A stretch of 64,000 nt of DNA from Turbatrix aceti. Its lineage: Eukaryota; Nematoda; Chromadorea; Rhabditida; Panagrolaimidae. Position 1 is the first letter of the stretch; every line of letters starts with the position of its first letter. A model generated the notes under the pieces. That model was not told the origin of the DNA and did not search any database. It saw nothing but the letters and a program-made list of their open reading frames with translations. Both the position numbers and the translations under genes were made by a program. The stretch covers positions 8,807,725-8,871,724 of the forward strand of contig OZ017769.1 in assembly GCA_963969345.1 (NCBI GenBank), read 5' to 3'. Of this stretch, positions 11,613 to 22,433 are shown one piece after another.

Positions 11613-12297
11613 ACTTCGTTGTTGAAAGGCTCGTTTAAAAGATGCTCAGGCAGGGTAATGTCTTCATAATTTAGCTAGTTTTGTGATGAATACTACAGGT
11701 GGTTCTGCCAAGCTTTTGCATTCATTCCGGCACATGGTGGGTCCACTTCGAGTATGACGATGTCCACATCGTTTTTGTTTCTAGCGGTTCCTGTCGGCTG
11801 AGTGTGTCTGGACGCTTATAATTGTATGCCTCCGTACCGCCACATCCGACCAATTTTCTGTGGGCCCGATCGAAACCATCGTCATTATCGGGTTGTCTCT
11901 GATCATCCTGGCTCTTCTGATCTCGATTGTCTGCCTCGTGCGTCGTCATGAATGCCGTTGCGGTCGTCCTCTCGCCACGGGGGGGGGGGGCAGTCTTTTC
12001 TCGATGCGGTTCCCCTCTCTGTTGTGGGGCCCTGCGTTTCTCCTTCAGCCAACCAAGATGCTGAATGATTTACAAATTGAGTCTATAATAGAAAATAACT
12101 GTTACAATTATTGTTTTATATAAAGTTTTCGATGCTCTACACGACTGTTCCCCCTCATTTAGCATCTCTACTGGGGTAGGGTTTTACCAAAAAAAATTTT
12201 TGTAAAAAGTTTTAAAATACAATTAATCATACAAATTAAAAAAAAATGTTTTAATGGGGGCTGGAAACAGTCGATTATTTTTCCCCGCGCCACGCTG

Positions 12298-12768
12298 TTA
12301 CCAGCGTGTGCGGAGTGGCAACACATGATCGTCTATGTGTTTTTTGATTTTGTCCAAGTGGACTGGAAACGGTGTTTTAGTTTTATCTACGTTTGCTAAA
12401 ATTGCTGTATTGTTTTTAACTTTTATCAGCTTAAACGGGCCCTCCCACTTGCTAGAAAATTTGTTCCTTGGAACTTCTGAAATTTTCCAGACCAGAATTC
12501 CTGGTTCTATCTCTTTTCTCCTGGCTCTGTTCTGGGTGTCGGTGATCGCTAACCGTGTTTGGGTATTGCGCTCAATGTTTTCGTACACCGATTCCCCAGT
12601 CTTTTTGATTCTATCGCTTTGCTCTACCATGTAGTTTGATACAGAATCGGCTACATGAGATGGTGGTAGGCTAAATGCCAGGTTAGTGGGAGTGCGCGCT
12701 TCCCTGCCATACATATATAATACATAAAACAGCAAAAGGAGTTTTCCTGGTTGTTTCATGTGCGGCAC
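12298..12768 (-). pseudogene. Pol C-terminal (integrase tail) fragment of LTR retrotransposon
   Basis: A 156-residue open frame. Its middle and end match the integrase tail of Ty3-type Pol proteins: a GREARTP segment, a long charged helix, and a chromodomain-like GPF motif (KWEGPFKLI). It lacks the catalytic DDE core. The first residues probably belong to the deleted integrase. It has no independent function. Confidence 0.65.
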
Positions 12769-12825
12769 AATTTAGAGCAAAAGTAATGAGTGCCAGAAAT
12801 TTACATATCCCTATCGTCGCCATTA

Positions 12826-13217
12826 TCATTGATATAATTGTGTAGGGTAGCTACATATGTTCGAAACCATATAACTTTGCAAGTTATAAAACTCCGCCAG
12901 GGAATTGAATTCTTTGACAAAATCTTGAAACGGGGTCCCTGCATGCGGACCTGTAAACTTAGGCATCTCCGCATAATTTGGGAGCTTGCGTGTCTGCGCC
13001 CTACTCATGTTGACGGGGGGTTGTGCTTTCCCAGCGCTGATGTTTTGGGTTTGTAGTCCACGGTCGAGGTTGAGTGTCCTGTGTCACTGTCCCCTGTGAC
13101 GTCGCTGTCAGAAGCGGAGGCAGTAGTGACCGGGGTTGTTTGTTGACGCTTGGCCTTTTGAACACGATACGGTGGTTGTTGTCGGTGCTGAGTTTTTGAT
13201 CGGGTAGCCGCTGGCAT
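12826..13217 (-). pseudogene. Gag-like fragment of LTR retrotransposon
   Basis: Two overlapping minus-strand frames: 13217-13005, a basic then Thr/Ser/Asp-rich N-terminus, and its continuation in another frame down to 12826 with a PKFTGP segment followed by FQDFVKEFNSLAEF, typical of the start of retrotransposon Gag. Broken by a frameshift and stops. Confidence 0.5.
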
Positions 13218-13822
13218 TGACAGTCCTAGACTAAGGCTCTTTCTTCTTTCTTTCTTTTTCTACATAGTTGTTCTATATCTAGAATTTCTTCTGTTTCGCC
13301 TCAGTTGTCGGGCAAAAGGTTCTAACGCTCAACAAAAATAATTACATCCCATGCAGGAGCTCGTCCCTGCATACTTGAACGACTAAAATAACAATTGCCA
13401 TCACAATGAGCACTGTCCCGCAAAAATAAAATAAATATCGGCAATATGGGGTATCTGCGTGAGGGTTATGGTTTGGACAAAAGAGGCTAACATTCAGTTC
13501 TGTGCGACTAATGAAATTGGACAACATGGTTGGTAGGACCTCCATCTATAACTCTGGTCGCGATTCCAGTGCTATTTATTTCTGTACCCCACTTGAGTGT
13601 TCGCCACGTATCCAGATCTTGATTACGATTATGCAAGGTAGGGAAGGAGAGGGCCAAATGGAGAGAGAGAGAAGAAGAGAGGGAGTCCCAGCCTCAGCCG
13701 GTCTTTGGCTGTGTGAGGCCCAGTCCAGACTGCCGCGACGTGTTTCCACGCCGCGATCGCTCGCCTAAGGCGGGGTTAGTTTTGATGGACTGGCTAAAGG
13801 GGTCTTTCACTGGGGTTACAAC

Positions 13823-14161
13823 CAGGGATGGGTGAACACTTGTTTTTTTTGTTAATGAATAAGCATGAATACAATCGAAAATGAAATCAAAAATTACTAT
13901 TACCTAGAACTTAAACTTGTTGGCAAAAACAAACATTAATTCGCTTAGCTTCTCATAACATGGACGGTTGTAATGTTGGCAGTCTCCGAGAAAAAGTGGA
14001 TCATTTTCTTTGTTCTTTCTGTTCGAAAAATTTAGCCGTGTTCATGAACAAACATGAACATAGCCGTTCATTTAATTTTTGTTCATGAACGAACATGAAC
14101 AGCAAATTTTGGATTCGTTCATGAACAAACACGAACGAACATGAACGTTCACCCATCCCTG
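13823..14161. mobile_element. hAT-type MITE, 339 bp, complete
   Basis: The element starts CAGGGATGGGTGAAC and ends with the exact inverse GTTCACCCATCCCTG. It is flanked on both sides by the 8-bp duplication GTTACAAC (13815-13822 and 14162-14169). An 8-bp target site duplication and CAGGG termini are the marks of the hAT superfamily. There is no transposase frame inside. The interior is AT-rich with several GTTCATGAAC palindromes. Confidence 0.88.
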
Positions 14162-14274
14162 GTTACAACGTCTACGTGAACATCATTTGTGCCTTAACGA
14201 GCCATTGAGTATCGGTGAAGTAAATAAGTAAATAAACATTTGGGGGGTTTGGAAGGGATCTGAGAGCTCGTCAG

Positions 14275-14400
14275 CAGGGACGAGTGAATACTCGTTTTTT
14301 TTGTTCATGAACAAACACGAACATTTTGTCAATTTTGTTCGCAAGGACGAACAAACGTAAATAAACACAATGAACACATTATAAAAGCAAAACTTCATTT
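14275..14400. mobile_element. Partial relative of the hAT-type MITE
   Basis: Begins CAGGGACGAGTGAA, a diverged version of the hAT terminus at 13823, followed by the same T-run and GTTCATGAAC phrases and by an AATCGAAAGTGAAATCAAA segment also present inside the complete copy. No matching right end or target duplication was found. From about 14460 to 15027 I see nothing but AT-rich DNA. Confidence 0.5.
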
Positions 14401-15027
14401 TAATCATTTATTTTTAACAGAACAATCGAAAGTGAAATCAAAGGCAACTATTATTTAGAACTTGCTCGTCAGGCAATCTATGCCATGCGGAGTGCGCCCA
14501 ACTTCACTCTTCTTCGCCAATGAGTCCATTCCGCATGCATTATCGATTTTGTGTATTGTGCGACAATTGTCGTTATGTTGTCTCTTTGGATTGTTGGGAT
14601 GTCAGGCAGAAAGTATTTATGAAACGTAGTAGAGTACTTTTTGTTGTTTTCTTTGTATAGACATAATTTCTTTTTAGTTTTGTAATAATTTAAAAAATCC
14701 TTTACATGGCAAAGAAAATTACAAAATAAAAGAAATAAATAAAAAACTTTGAGATCTAAAACGTAAAAAAAATGAACTCAATTTTTTTGCACTTTCGATG
14801 AAATTTTTCCTAGACGACGAATATTGATTTTTTTATGACTTTGGTAATGAACTTTTGTGACTGATTTGAAAAACAGGTAGGGTACTTGTTCGCCGTTTAG
14901 TTCGGGTTTTTCGACAATTCTGATATTTAGTTGCCTATTTTTGAGTTTACGATTTATAGTCCCTGGTTGCATTTATTCACCGGTGTACATATTTCAAAGA
15001 ACCACATTTACATTAGGTCAAATTATT

Positions 15028-16899
15028 TTAAGGAACCGACCCGTACTTCGCGGATCTCCCGGCATCAGCGCGCTTGACAATCAATATGCTGCTGCTGGTG
15101 ACCTTCCTGCAATTAGCTGCCACGGACTGACCCTTGGTCTCGGAGAAAGTGCGATAGATGTAAAAAGTGGCATACAGCTGAAGCACGATCATGGGAAGGT
15201 AGAACCCGGCACCCAGCAGGGGATCAAAAAATACGAACATGTAATTGGCGACCAGAGGCAGGACGTTTCTGGTCAGCAGAATCACCTGCATGAACGGTAG
15301 CTTGGCGTTGATGGGGACAATGTCCATCGCGACGACCATGAAAGCACTCGCCGCGCCGTTGACGTAGTTGAACCCGCAGCCGAGTGCGATGGCGACGCCC
15401 ACCAGTGAAGACAAATCGGTCGCGACGCCTCCGTTGAGGTCGACAATGAACTGCGCGACACAAAAGCAGATCGTGGTGCCTAGCATGCAGCCCAGGCCAA
15501 TGAGTGCGACGATTCTCCGACCGATGGCTTCGTAGACGACTGGAAGCAGAAAAGCGAAGGGAAGCGCGAAGAAGATGCTCACGCTGTACGCAGAAGTCGC
15601 AGCTGTGTTGCTCCAGCCGAAGCGGACCAGCAGGATGTTGTAGTTGTACGTCGAAATCGTGTAGTACCCGAAGTAGAAGGGCAGAAGCAAAACGAGAATC
15701 CTGAGGTAGCAGGCTCGAAGCTTGGGGTCCGAAAAGATGTGTAGGCAGGATACTTTTTTTGTTACGTCTACTTCTTCGTTGTATTCTGCGATTTTGGCTT
15801 CTGAAAAAAAAAGAAAAAAATGTTTTTTTTTTAGTTTTTTCGTTCGCGAACGAAGGCGAACATTTTTGAGCGTGTTCGCGAACAAGTTACGAACAGATTT
15901 TTTTTTGACAAAATTGTGTCTCTCCCCGAACGGTAAAATCAAAAATTTTTGTAAAAAAATTAAAATTAAAATTAAAGTAAAAAATTAATAAAATTTTTTA
16001 AAAAAATTAAAAAAAATTAAATTTTTATAAAACTAAAAAAAACTGGCTTTACGGTTTTTTACAAATTTTCGTGGTCAGTTATAATTTTTTGATCGGAAAA
16101 AAAATACTTTATTATTGCCTATCCAAAACTTAATTTTGTTCGCGAACAAATACGAACGTTTGTTTTTTCGAATAAAAAAATATAACCACTTACCAATGTC
16201 AGCATGTTTCCCGTGAAAACTGGTGATCGAATGAACAACATGCAGCCTGGGACGTCCCCTAGAATGCAGAAACTTTGGCGATTCCGGAAATCTGGGCGCA
16301 ATGATCAAAAATAGCGCTGCGATGACCGCAAAGAAGACAAAAGGATAGAAGAAGAGCTCTGGCGTGCCAAAAGTCTCGTTGACGAGAAGGTAGTTGCTGA
16401 GGACGCAGAGAATTGAGATAATCGCGGTGCTGCTCTCCATCGCGAAGGCACGGAGCTCGTTTGGCGCGCACTCTGATAGGTAGAGCTTGGTCACGCTCAC
16501 CCGAATGGAATCCGCGAAGCCGTGAAAAATCATAGCGACGAAGAGGAGTTCGAAGACGTTCAGCAGACGACTGGCAACCACCAGCCCGGAGGCAGTGATC
16601 GAGAGCAGGGGCTTGGCGTAGGCAGCTGCGATCCGGCGACCCCGACTGTCGATAATCGGCACCACAACGAACATCCCAACCATCGAAGCCACCAACGGAA
16701 TGTTCCAGAGGGTTGTAAAAATCGCCCGGACCGCAAAATCGCTGGGCTCGGTGCCGAACTGGTTCGTCATGCTCTCGTTGATGTACGCCATCATCGGCAC
16801 GGCCATTCGCTTCAGGGCATTTTCAAAAAGCTCGACAAAGCTCCCGAGGACGCCGTAGCAGAGCAGGGTCAGGAAGAGGGTCTTGCTGGGGGTCTTCAT
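15028..16899 (-). CDS. MFS transporter of the sugar-transporter (SLC2/GLUT-like) family
   Basis: Two exons, 16194-16899 and 15028-15800 (phase 1), give 492 aa with about 12 hydrophobic segments. GLUT-family landmarks are visible: DSRGRR in the loop after helix 2, PESPKFL after helix 6, GRR in the loop after helix 8, and ETKGQS near the C-terminus (the PETKG motif). It should be a plasma-membrane or organelle transporter for a sugar or similar solute; the substrate cannot be read from the sequence. The ATG at 16899 is the first in frame. The 393-bp intron holds GTTCGCGAAC repeat debris. Confidence 0.85.
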
Positions 16900-17634
16900 T
16901 GTCGACAAAGACCCGATTTGTGTGTTTCAGGGGGGTCCAGTTGATAACAGCTGTTTTTTGTGTCTGCACTTTTAGGCTCTTGAAGCCGGAAAGGTGGCCT
17001 TATCTGTTCTACATACCTTTATGAGGTGGTCCTCCAGACATGTCTGATAGCAAGGTCAAAAACATGCTAAGAATCAATTAACTTGAACATATTTTTTTGC
17101 AACAAGCCAAGACCAAAATATTTTTAGGGCCCAACTAAAATATTTTTTTCGTTTTGTTTTATGATTATTTTTTCTGAATAAAAAGTTGAAAATACGGAAA
17201 AAAACACATTTATTTAAAAAAATGTCTTCGAATTTTTTTCGGTTAGCCTAAAATTAGGAATGCCTGCCAGATTTTATATTTTTTGAGCCAAACTCTGTTT
17301 TTTTGTTTACAAACGAACACAGAGATTTTGAAAAATATGCTTCAGAAATATAACTGACGTAAAAATTTTTGTCACATTTTTGTTTCAAAATGTTTTCAAA
17401 ATTTAGCTTGTCCGCGAAACAAAAAGAAACAAATTTATTTAAAATAAAATTTGTTCATGAACAAATACGAACGTTCGCCCCTTCCTGACGTGCAAATTAT
17501 TACCTGACGATCATGCAAAAAACACCTGTAAAACAGAATGCGTGATCAGTTAGCTGTTTGTCCAAGTATCATTTTTACTCTCCACCGCCGCCGCGATTGC
17601 GGTTTGCCAAATCGAAAACAAAGAATCGCCTGCT
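16900..17634. repeat. Intergenic DNA with a decayed hAT-like end
   Basis: AT-rich spacer between the divergent MFS and PDZ genes. At 17440-17487 a GTTCATGAACAAATACGAACGTTCG phrase ends in CCTTCCTG, which looks like a degenerate right end of the hAT-type family at 13823. Nothing else was recognised. Confidence 0.35.
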
Positions 17635-18260
17635 ATGCAGAAATCGGACACCGACGACGATCCGGGCGCTGACGAGGGCGGAAACACACCGGAGAAGGAC
17701 GGAGCCTCCCAATCTCCGGTCTCTCCTTCGCCGGTGAAGTTGGACCGACGAGCGGAGCAGCCGCTGGACTTTCTCGCCAGTCTCCTTCGAAACCAAAAAG
17801 AGGGCTTTGACTACCTCTTCGTCGACCTCGAATACCGCAAAGGCTCCAAGCTAGGACTCGTCATCCGAAACTACGAATCCAAGGTCATGGTTTCCAGGCT
17901 GGAGAAGGACAGTCTTGGCTACGAGCTCTTAGGGGTGAGTGGAAGGCACTTTTTTGTGTGTAATAGAATGGTACAGTTCAGCCAGGTGATGCCATCCTCG
18001 CGATCGAAGGCAAGCCCACCAAGGACCGAGAACTCGCCAAATCCGAGATTCTCAAGTCGTTCGTCAAGCGACGAGCCGTCACACTCTTCGTCGAACGCCC
18101 GATATCGTCAGAAGCCAAGCTCTGGGCGAAGACGGCAATTCTCTCGTCTTCGACGAGGACTGCATCGACGGCGCCTCGGGAGAAGGTGAAATGGACGGAA
18201 AAATCGGCGGACCAAAGAAAAGCTGCTCGACGACGATTTTCTGCCGAAAAGGCGGATTGA
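17635..18260 (+). CDS. PDZ-domain protein
   Basis: Two exons, 17635-17934 and 17982-18260, phase 0 across a 47-nt intron, 192 aa. After an acidic, Ser/Pro-rich N-terminus (1-40), residues about 60-145 form a PDZ domain: the carboxylate-binding loop is KLGLVI (72-77), then a VSRLEKDS strand-helix and PGDAILAIEGKP, the usual GD-x-I-L-x-I-x-G element, followed by helix 2 and a final strand. The tail is basic. Single-PDZ proteins of this build are common in nematodes. The partner is unknown. The ATG follows a CGCCTGCT context with no clear acceptor. An AATAAA signal lies at 18291-18296. Confidence 0.85.
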
Positions 18261-18290
18261 CGATTGCGATTGATTCTGCACCGTAAAACA

Positions 18291-18296
18291 AATAAA
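18291..18296 (+). terminator. Polyadenylation signal of the PDZ gene
   Basis: AATAAA 31 bp after the stop codon, followed by T-rich DNA. Confidence 0.6.
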
Positions 18297-18667
18297 ACTT
18301 TTTTTTTCGCGACAGGAAAATATAAATGTTTTTTTGTTCGTTGCGGGATCCGTTTTATTGATGTATTTTCGTCGGGGGTGTAATAATGAGAGCACTTTTG
18401 CCTCGGCCGACAACAGCTCGACGGCGGCCATAATTATCATTTTTTTTCGAAAAATTGAGTGTTTTCTTTTTGTTGCAAGAGAAAATAAACATATATGTAT
18501 ACCGTATACGGTTTTCGCGGTACTGTATTTTTTTTCCATTTTTTTGATTTGACACTGTGTGAACTGAAATTTGAATGGCAAAACCGACTTATAATGGGAT
18601 TCAGAAAATCGCAGAGTTCATATCTGAGCAGCTTCGCGAGTCAGTTTAACCACGAGCGATCACAGCC

Positions 18668-20559
18668 ATGACCACCGAGGGGACGAAGGTTTGTTTAGTT
18701 TACCTTTACCTATAAAAACCTTTACCTATAAAAATTTAAAAATTTCAGGCATTGACGGTCGACAACGGTCCACCGGACATTGATGGCCTCGCGAAGGATC
18801 CCCGGATGATCGCCTTCCTGGAGCGGATTTACGTACACAAACTTCCATGGCCCTCGCAGCAGGCGAAGGAGCTCGGCGAGACGCAAATCATCAACTACAC
18901 CCGAGTGGTCGGAGACTTTCTCCATCCGCCTGACAACGCGGAGTACCGTATCCTCGGGGCGAGGATGAAAAGAACGCTCGGGGAGTGCGTCGAATACGAC
19001 ATTGCCCGGCTGCCGAAGAAGATGGCCCAGCTCCGAGGACCCGTGCCTGAGGTGCTCACTCGAGACTCTCGAGACTTTGTTTTGAGGCTGTGTACGTCAG
19101 ACGACGTCGTAGAGCAGAAGATCTTCAGCAATGGCTTCGTCGGACTGAAGAAGGCTATGAAGACCATCCCGGCGGCCCCAGTGAGGGCTCACTTCGCTAC
19201 TACCCTCGGAGCTGGGGCTTTTACGAAGATTTTTGCAAAGGAAAGCGATGAATACGACTCCAAAATCTTCTGTTTTCATTTTCTACAGCGTCCCCGGCCG
19301 TACTACATCATCGAGCGTGTCGGGCCGACTTTTGAGGAGCTTTTGAGAAACACGCCCTACGGATTCATCGATCTGGGCTCGGCAAGGCACCTCGCTATCG
19401 GGGCCATCCTGGCTCTCGAAGCACTGCACTCGCTTGAAATGGTCCATCGCTGCGTCGCTTCTTACACCTTTGCAGTCCGAACGGTGTCCGGAGGATTCCT
19501 AGGGGATGGAGAATTGTCCAAGTACGTCGTCATCCGGGATCTGACTTTCTCCTGTATCTACCGTAACGACCAGCCGCCAAAGAGGGTCACAAGCTTCGTG
19601 GGAACACTCAAGTATTCTTCACCGTCGGCGATGAAGTACTACTGCCAGACGCCGACTGATGACGTCGTTTCTGTTTTGTACCTCTTTGTCGAGCTCCTGC
19701 ACGGTCGATTGCCGTGGCGAGGCCTGACGGACCGGGAAAAGATTTGCAAGATGAAGGAAGAGTTTCCCGACAAGCTGCCGATCCTCGTCGATGACCGTAA
19801 TCCGGATTACCGTATACCAATTGACCTCCGCGATCTGAGCCTTATTTTCAATAGTCTCGACACGAGTGGACCGTATACCGGACGCATCAGGTATCAGTAC
19901 GCCTATGAAGTGTTGCATAGGATCGTCTACACCAATGGCATGCAATTTGCGCCTGAATTTGTCTTTCTGACAAAGTTGTCGGATATTACAAAACAGATGT
20001 CTAACATGTATAGGGAAAATGCGCCGGGTACGCCCAAGAAAAAGGTAAGTCCCCGTTTTTAAAACGGTCTCACAACGAAAAACTTCAAAATTTTTTTTAG
20101 AAGGATAACAAACGGACAAAGACGAGGGTCACTACCGAAAACGAAAACGAAGACGAAAATGAAGACAAAGACGACGACAAGGACGACGACAAGGATTCTA
20201 CAAAAACTGACCAGACGCAGCATGAAGCATCCAAAAAAAGAGCCATGCTTGAAAAAGAGCAGCCGGTCCCTAGCACCAGCAAGATGCAGAGTTCAGTTAC
20301 ATCTTCCAAGAAAATCAGAAATTCGAAGAAAGCAAAGAAGAAAACGACCGAAAAGACCAAAGAAAAAACGAAAGGCAGTGATGACGACTTCACGCAGATC
20401 GACAGCCCCGTGGCTAAGACTTTGGAGGAAGAAAATCAAACTCAAGCTCGAACTCCGAAAGCTGGTATGCCGTCGCCTGTCACCGCTGGAGTAACCGAAG
20501 TTCACGATCGTAAAGAACAAACAACAAAACCAAAAACAGATTCTCATGAAGAATCGTGA
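18668..20559 (+). CDS. Casein-kinase-1/TTBK-like pseudokinase with charged tail
   Basis: Three exons: 18668-18688 (7 codons), 18749-20044, 20101-20559, all phase 0, 591 aa. Residues about 120-410 follow the CK1/TTBK layout: glycine-rich-like LGAGAF, a YYIIERVGPTFEELL hinge, a LEALHSLEMVHR helix, a GTLKYSSPSAM activation-segment end, and a DVVSVLYLFVELLHGRLPW helix. Catalysis looks lost: the HRD Asp is Cys (residue 242) and DFG reads DLT (271-273). The N-terminal 110 residues are extra. The C-terminal 150 residues are lysine, glutamate and aspartate rich, probably disordered and nuclear. CK1-type kinases are greatly expanded in nematodes. AATAAA at 20585. Confidence 0.82.
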
Positions 20560-20808
20560 TTTTTTAAACCTTGTTTTACCTGGTAATAAATAATAATACA
20601 CTGTTTGAACAGACTCGACAAACCCTGACGGCTTCAAGAATCAAGATTCAAGATCAGAATGAATCTTGAATTTTTATAAACTGTTTTTCCCTGTAAAAAA
20701 TTTTCGTGCTAGGAACATCACATTTCGAGTTTTAGGTTTTCTTTGTTCTCTGCTTTTTTTTTCGTTGTTTTCAGCCTTTTGCCGATTTTATTAGACTTCC
20801 TACCGATC

Positions 20809-21936
20809 ATGAACGGGTTCAGATTTGCCGAGATGAACCTCCGGCATTCGGGAAACGCTAGAAATACGACGGATCTCGTGAATCGCGCTCTCCAGATGGG
20901 TTACGACACCGTCGTCATCAATGTCGACGTTCAGGATCCTTTTTGTGATCGCGTCACTCAGACTTTGCAGGTGAGTGGATTTTATGCCATTTTTTTGTGT
21001 CAAATGAAGTGTTTTTAGCTGGACGAAAGCGACGAAAATCCAGTGCCCCGAAAAAAAAAGAAGAAAGGCGCCCAAAACCCCGCATCTGCCGTAACTGCTC
21101 CCGAGGCAGAAGTTCAAGTCCTGCCCGACCCATTTCGCGTCGATGAGGCTTCACTCAACCAGCCTGCACTCGCGAGGCTCCGAACCGATGGTCGCCGGTT
21201 CCGGCAGTTCACAAGGCTCACGGCGACGCTGACGGGGAGCACGTCGTTTTACCGGCTGATTACACACCCCAAAGCGAAGGCCTACGACCTCCTCGCCGTC
21301 CGAATCACCGACGTCGACATGCTGACCACGCTGTCTCGCAAGGGCGAAGGCGTGGACATTATCACGTTCGACGCGGCATCGACTTCTGAAGCGCAGTGGC
21401 TGTTTTCCCGGAAACTCGTCCAGGCTATCATCGGCACCGGTATTGCCGTCGAATTGGCCTACGGGGGAGCGCTTCAGGCCAGGGAAGCCAGACAGAATGT
21501 ATGTTTTATATATTTTTTGATTTTGAATTGATGAATGTGGTTTTAGTTCCTGACAAACGCGAAACTGCTCATGAATGCGACAGGACGCGGGAAAAATGTC
21601 TTTCTCTCGAGCGGAGCGTCGTCCGTGATCTCAATGCGGGCCCCCTACGACGTGGCCAATCTTTCGACTCTTTTTGGCTACGCTCAGCATTTTGGAACGA
21701 GAACTGTTGGTTCCGTGCCGAAGGACGTGCTGCTCAGGAGCCAGGCGAGAAGGCTGACGATAAAGAGCGCGATCAGCGTCTCCGATCCGGGACACGTGCC
21801 GAGTCGGAACGATGATCCGCCTGCTGCGCTGGCGAAGCTGCTTCAGATTGAGGAGTTCAGGAAGCAGATGACTATCCGGGATCCCGCGGCGGTCGATGGC
21901 GGCGGCGGCGCGGTTGCGATGGATGTTTCATCGTAA
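20809..21936 (+). CDS. RPP30: Ribonuclease P/MRP protein subunit p30
   Basis: Three exons: 20809-20970, 21019-21498, 21547-21936, all phase 0 with two 48-nt introns, 343 aa. The N-terminus (FAEMNLRHSG) and a TIM-barrel-like order of strands and helices fit RPP30: the LLAVRITDVDMLTTLS segment, VDIITFDAAS, a GIAVELAYGGAL strand, a FLSSGASS strand, and a RAPYDVANLSTLFG helix. RPP30 binds the catalytic RNA of nuclear RNase P and MRP and helps process tRNA 5' ends. A lysine-rich linker lies at about 60-70. The next gene downstream encodes a mitochondrial RNase P subunit. An acceptor (TTGTTTTCAG) lies 35 bp before the ATG. Confidence 0.93.
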
Positions 21937-22433
21937 TTGATGCTTTTTTTTACTTTTCAAGTAGTAATTTGTTGATTTTTGATTTCTGATGGAAATGAAT
22001 GTTTTTTGAACGTTTTGTGAGTGTTTTTGAAGGTTTAAAACCAATTTTGTACTTTTTGGGGGGGTTTTTGTGGTTTAGGAACGTAGGCCAATCGTTGTAG
22101 ACAGAAAACAAGTTTTCACGATCAGTCGTAAAAAATATTGCATTGAACTTTTGTTTTTTCAACGATTTAGCGATTTTTGCGCCCTATTTTGCACTTTTAC
22201 GATTGTTTGTTTGCCCATACACAGTTCACGTGCGCGATAAGACACAGACTATTTATTTTTCATGGTCGGACAGATGATAGCGAAAAAAAACATCTACAAC
22301 ACTGCAGGCGGGCTCATTTGTACTTTAGACGACCATTTTTTTAATTACGATAGATAATAGTACAAAAAGGACCCATTTTACTGTGTTTTATGTTTTCTTC
22401 GTTCATTTAACCAATTTTTTTTTGTCTCAGAAG

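Larger units (their letters stand above)
11215..13680 (-). mobile_element. Internally deleted LTR retrotransposon remnant (Ty3-like Pol fragment)
   Basis: A direct repeat of about 140 bp (11215-11370 and 13537-13680, both starting around TATAACTCTGG and ending in a purine-rich GAGAGAG tract) flanks coding debris on the minus strand. In element order there is a Gag-like stretch (13217 down to 12826, with a frame change near 13010) and then, after only about 60 bp, the C-terminal end of a Pol protein (12768-12298) with the integrase-tail features GREARTP and a W-x-GPF motif. Protease, reverse transcriptase, RNase H and the integrase core are missing, so the copy cannot be autonomous. A short membrane-spanning frame (13545-13342) lies next to the high-coordinate repeat. 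I could not fix exact LTR termini. Confidence 0.65.

Noticed and set aside
11860..12123. Plus-strand frame with a hydrophobic segment, env-like at first sight
   Set aside because: It starts at a non-ATG codon, runs against the retrotransposon orientation, and breaks into a poly-G stretch.
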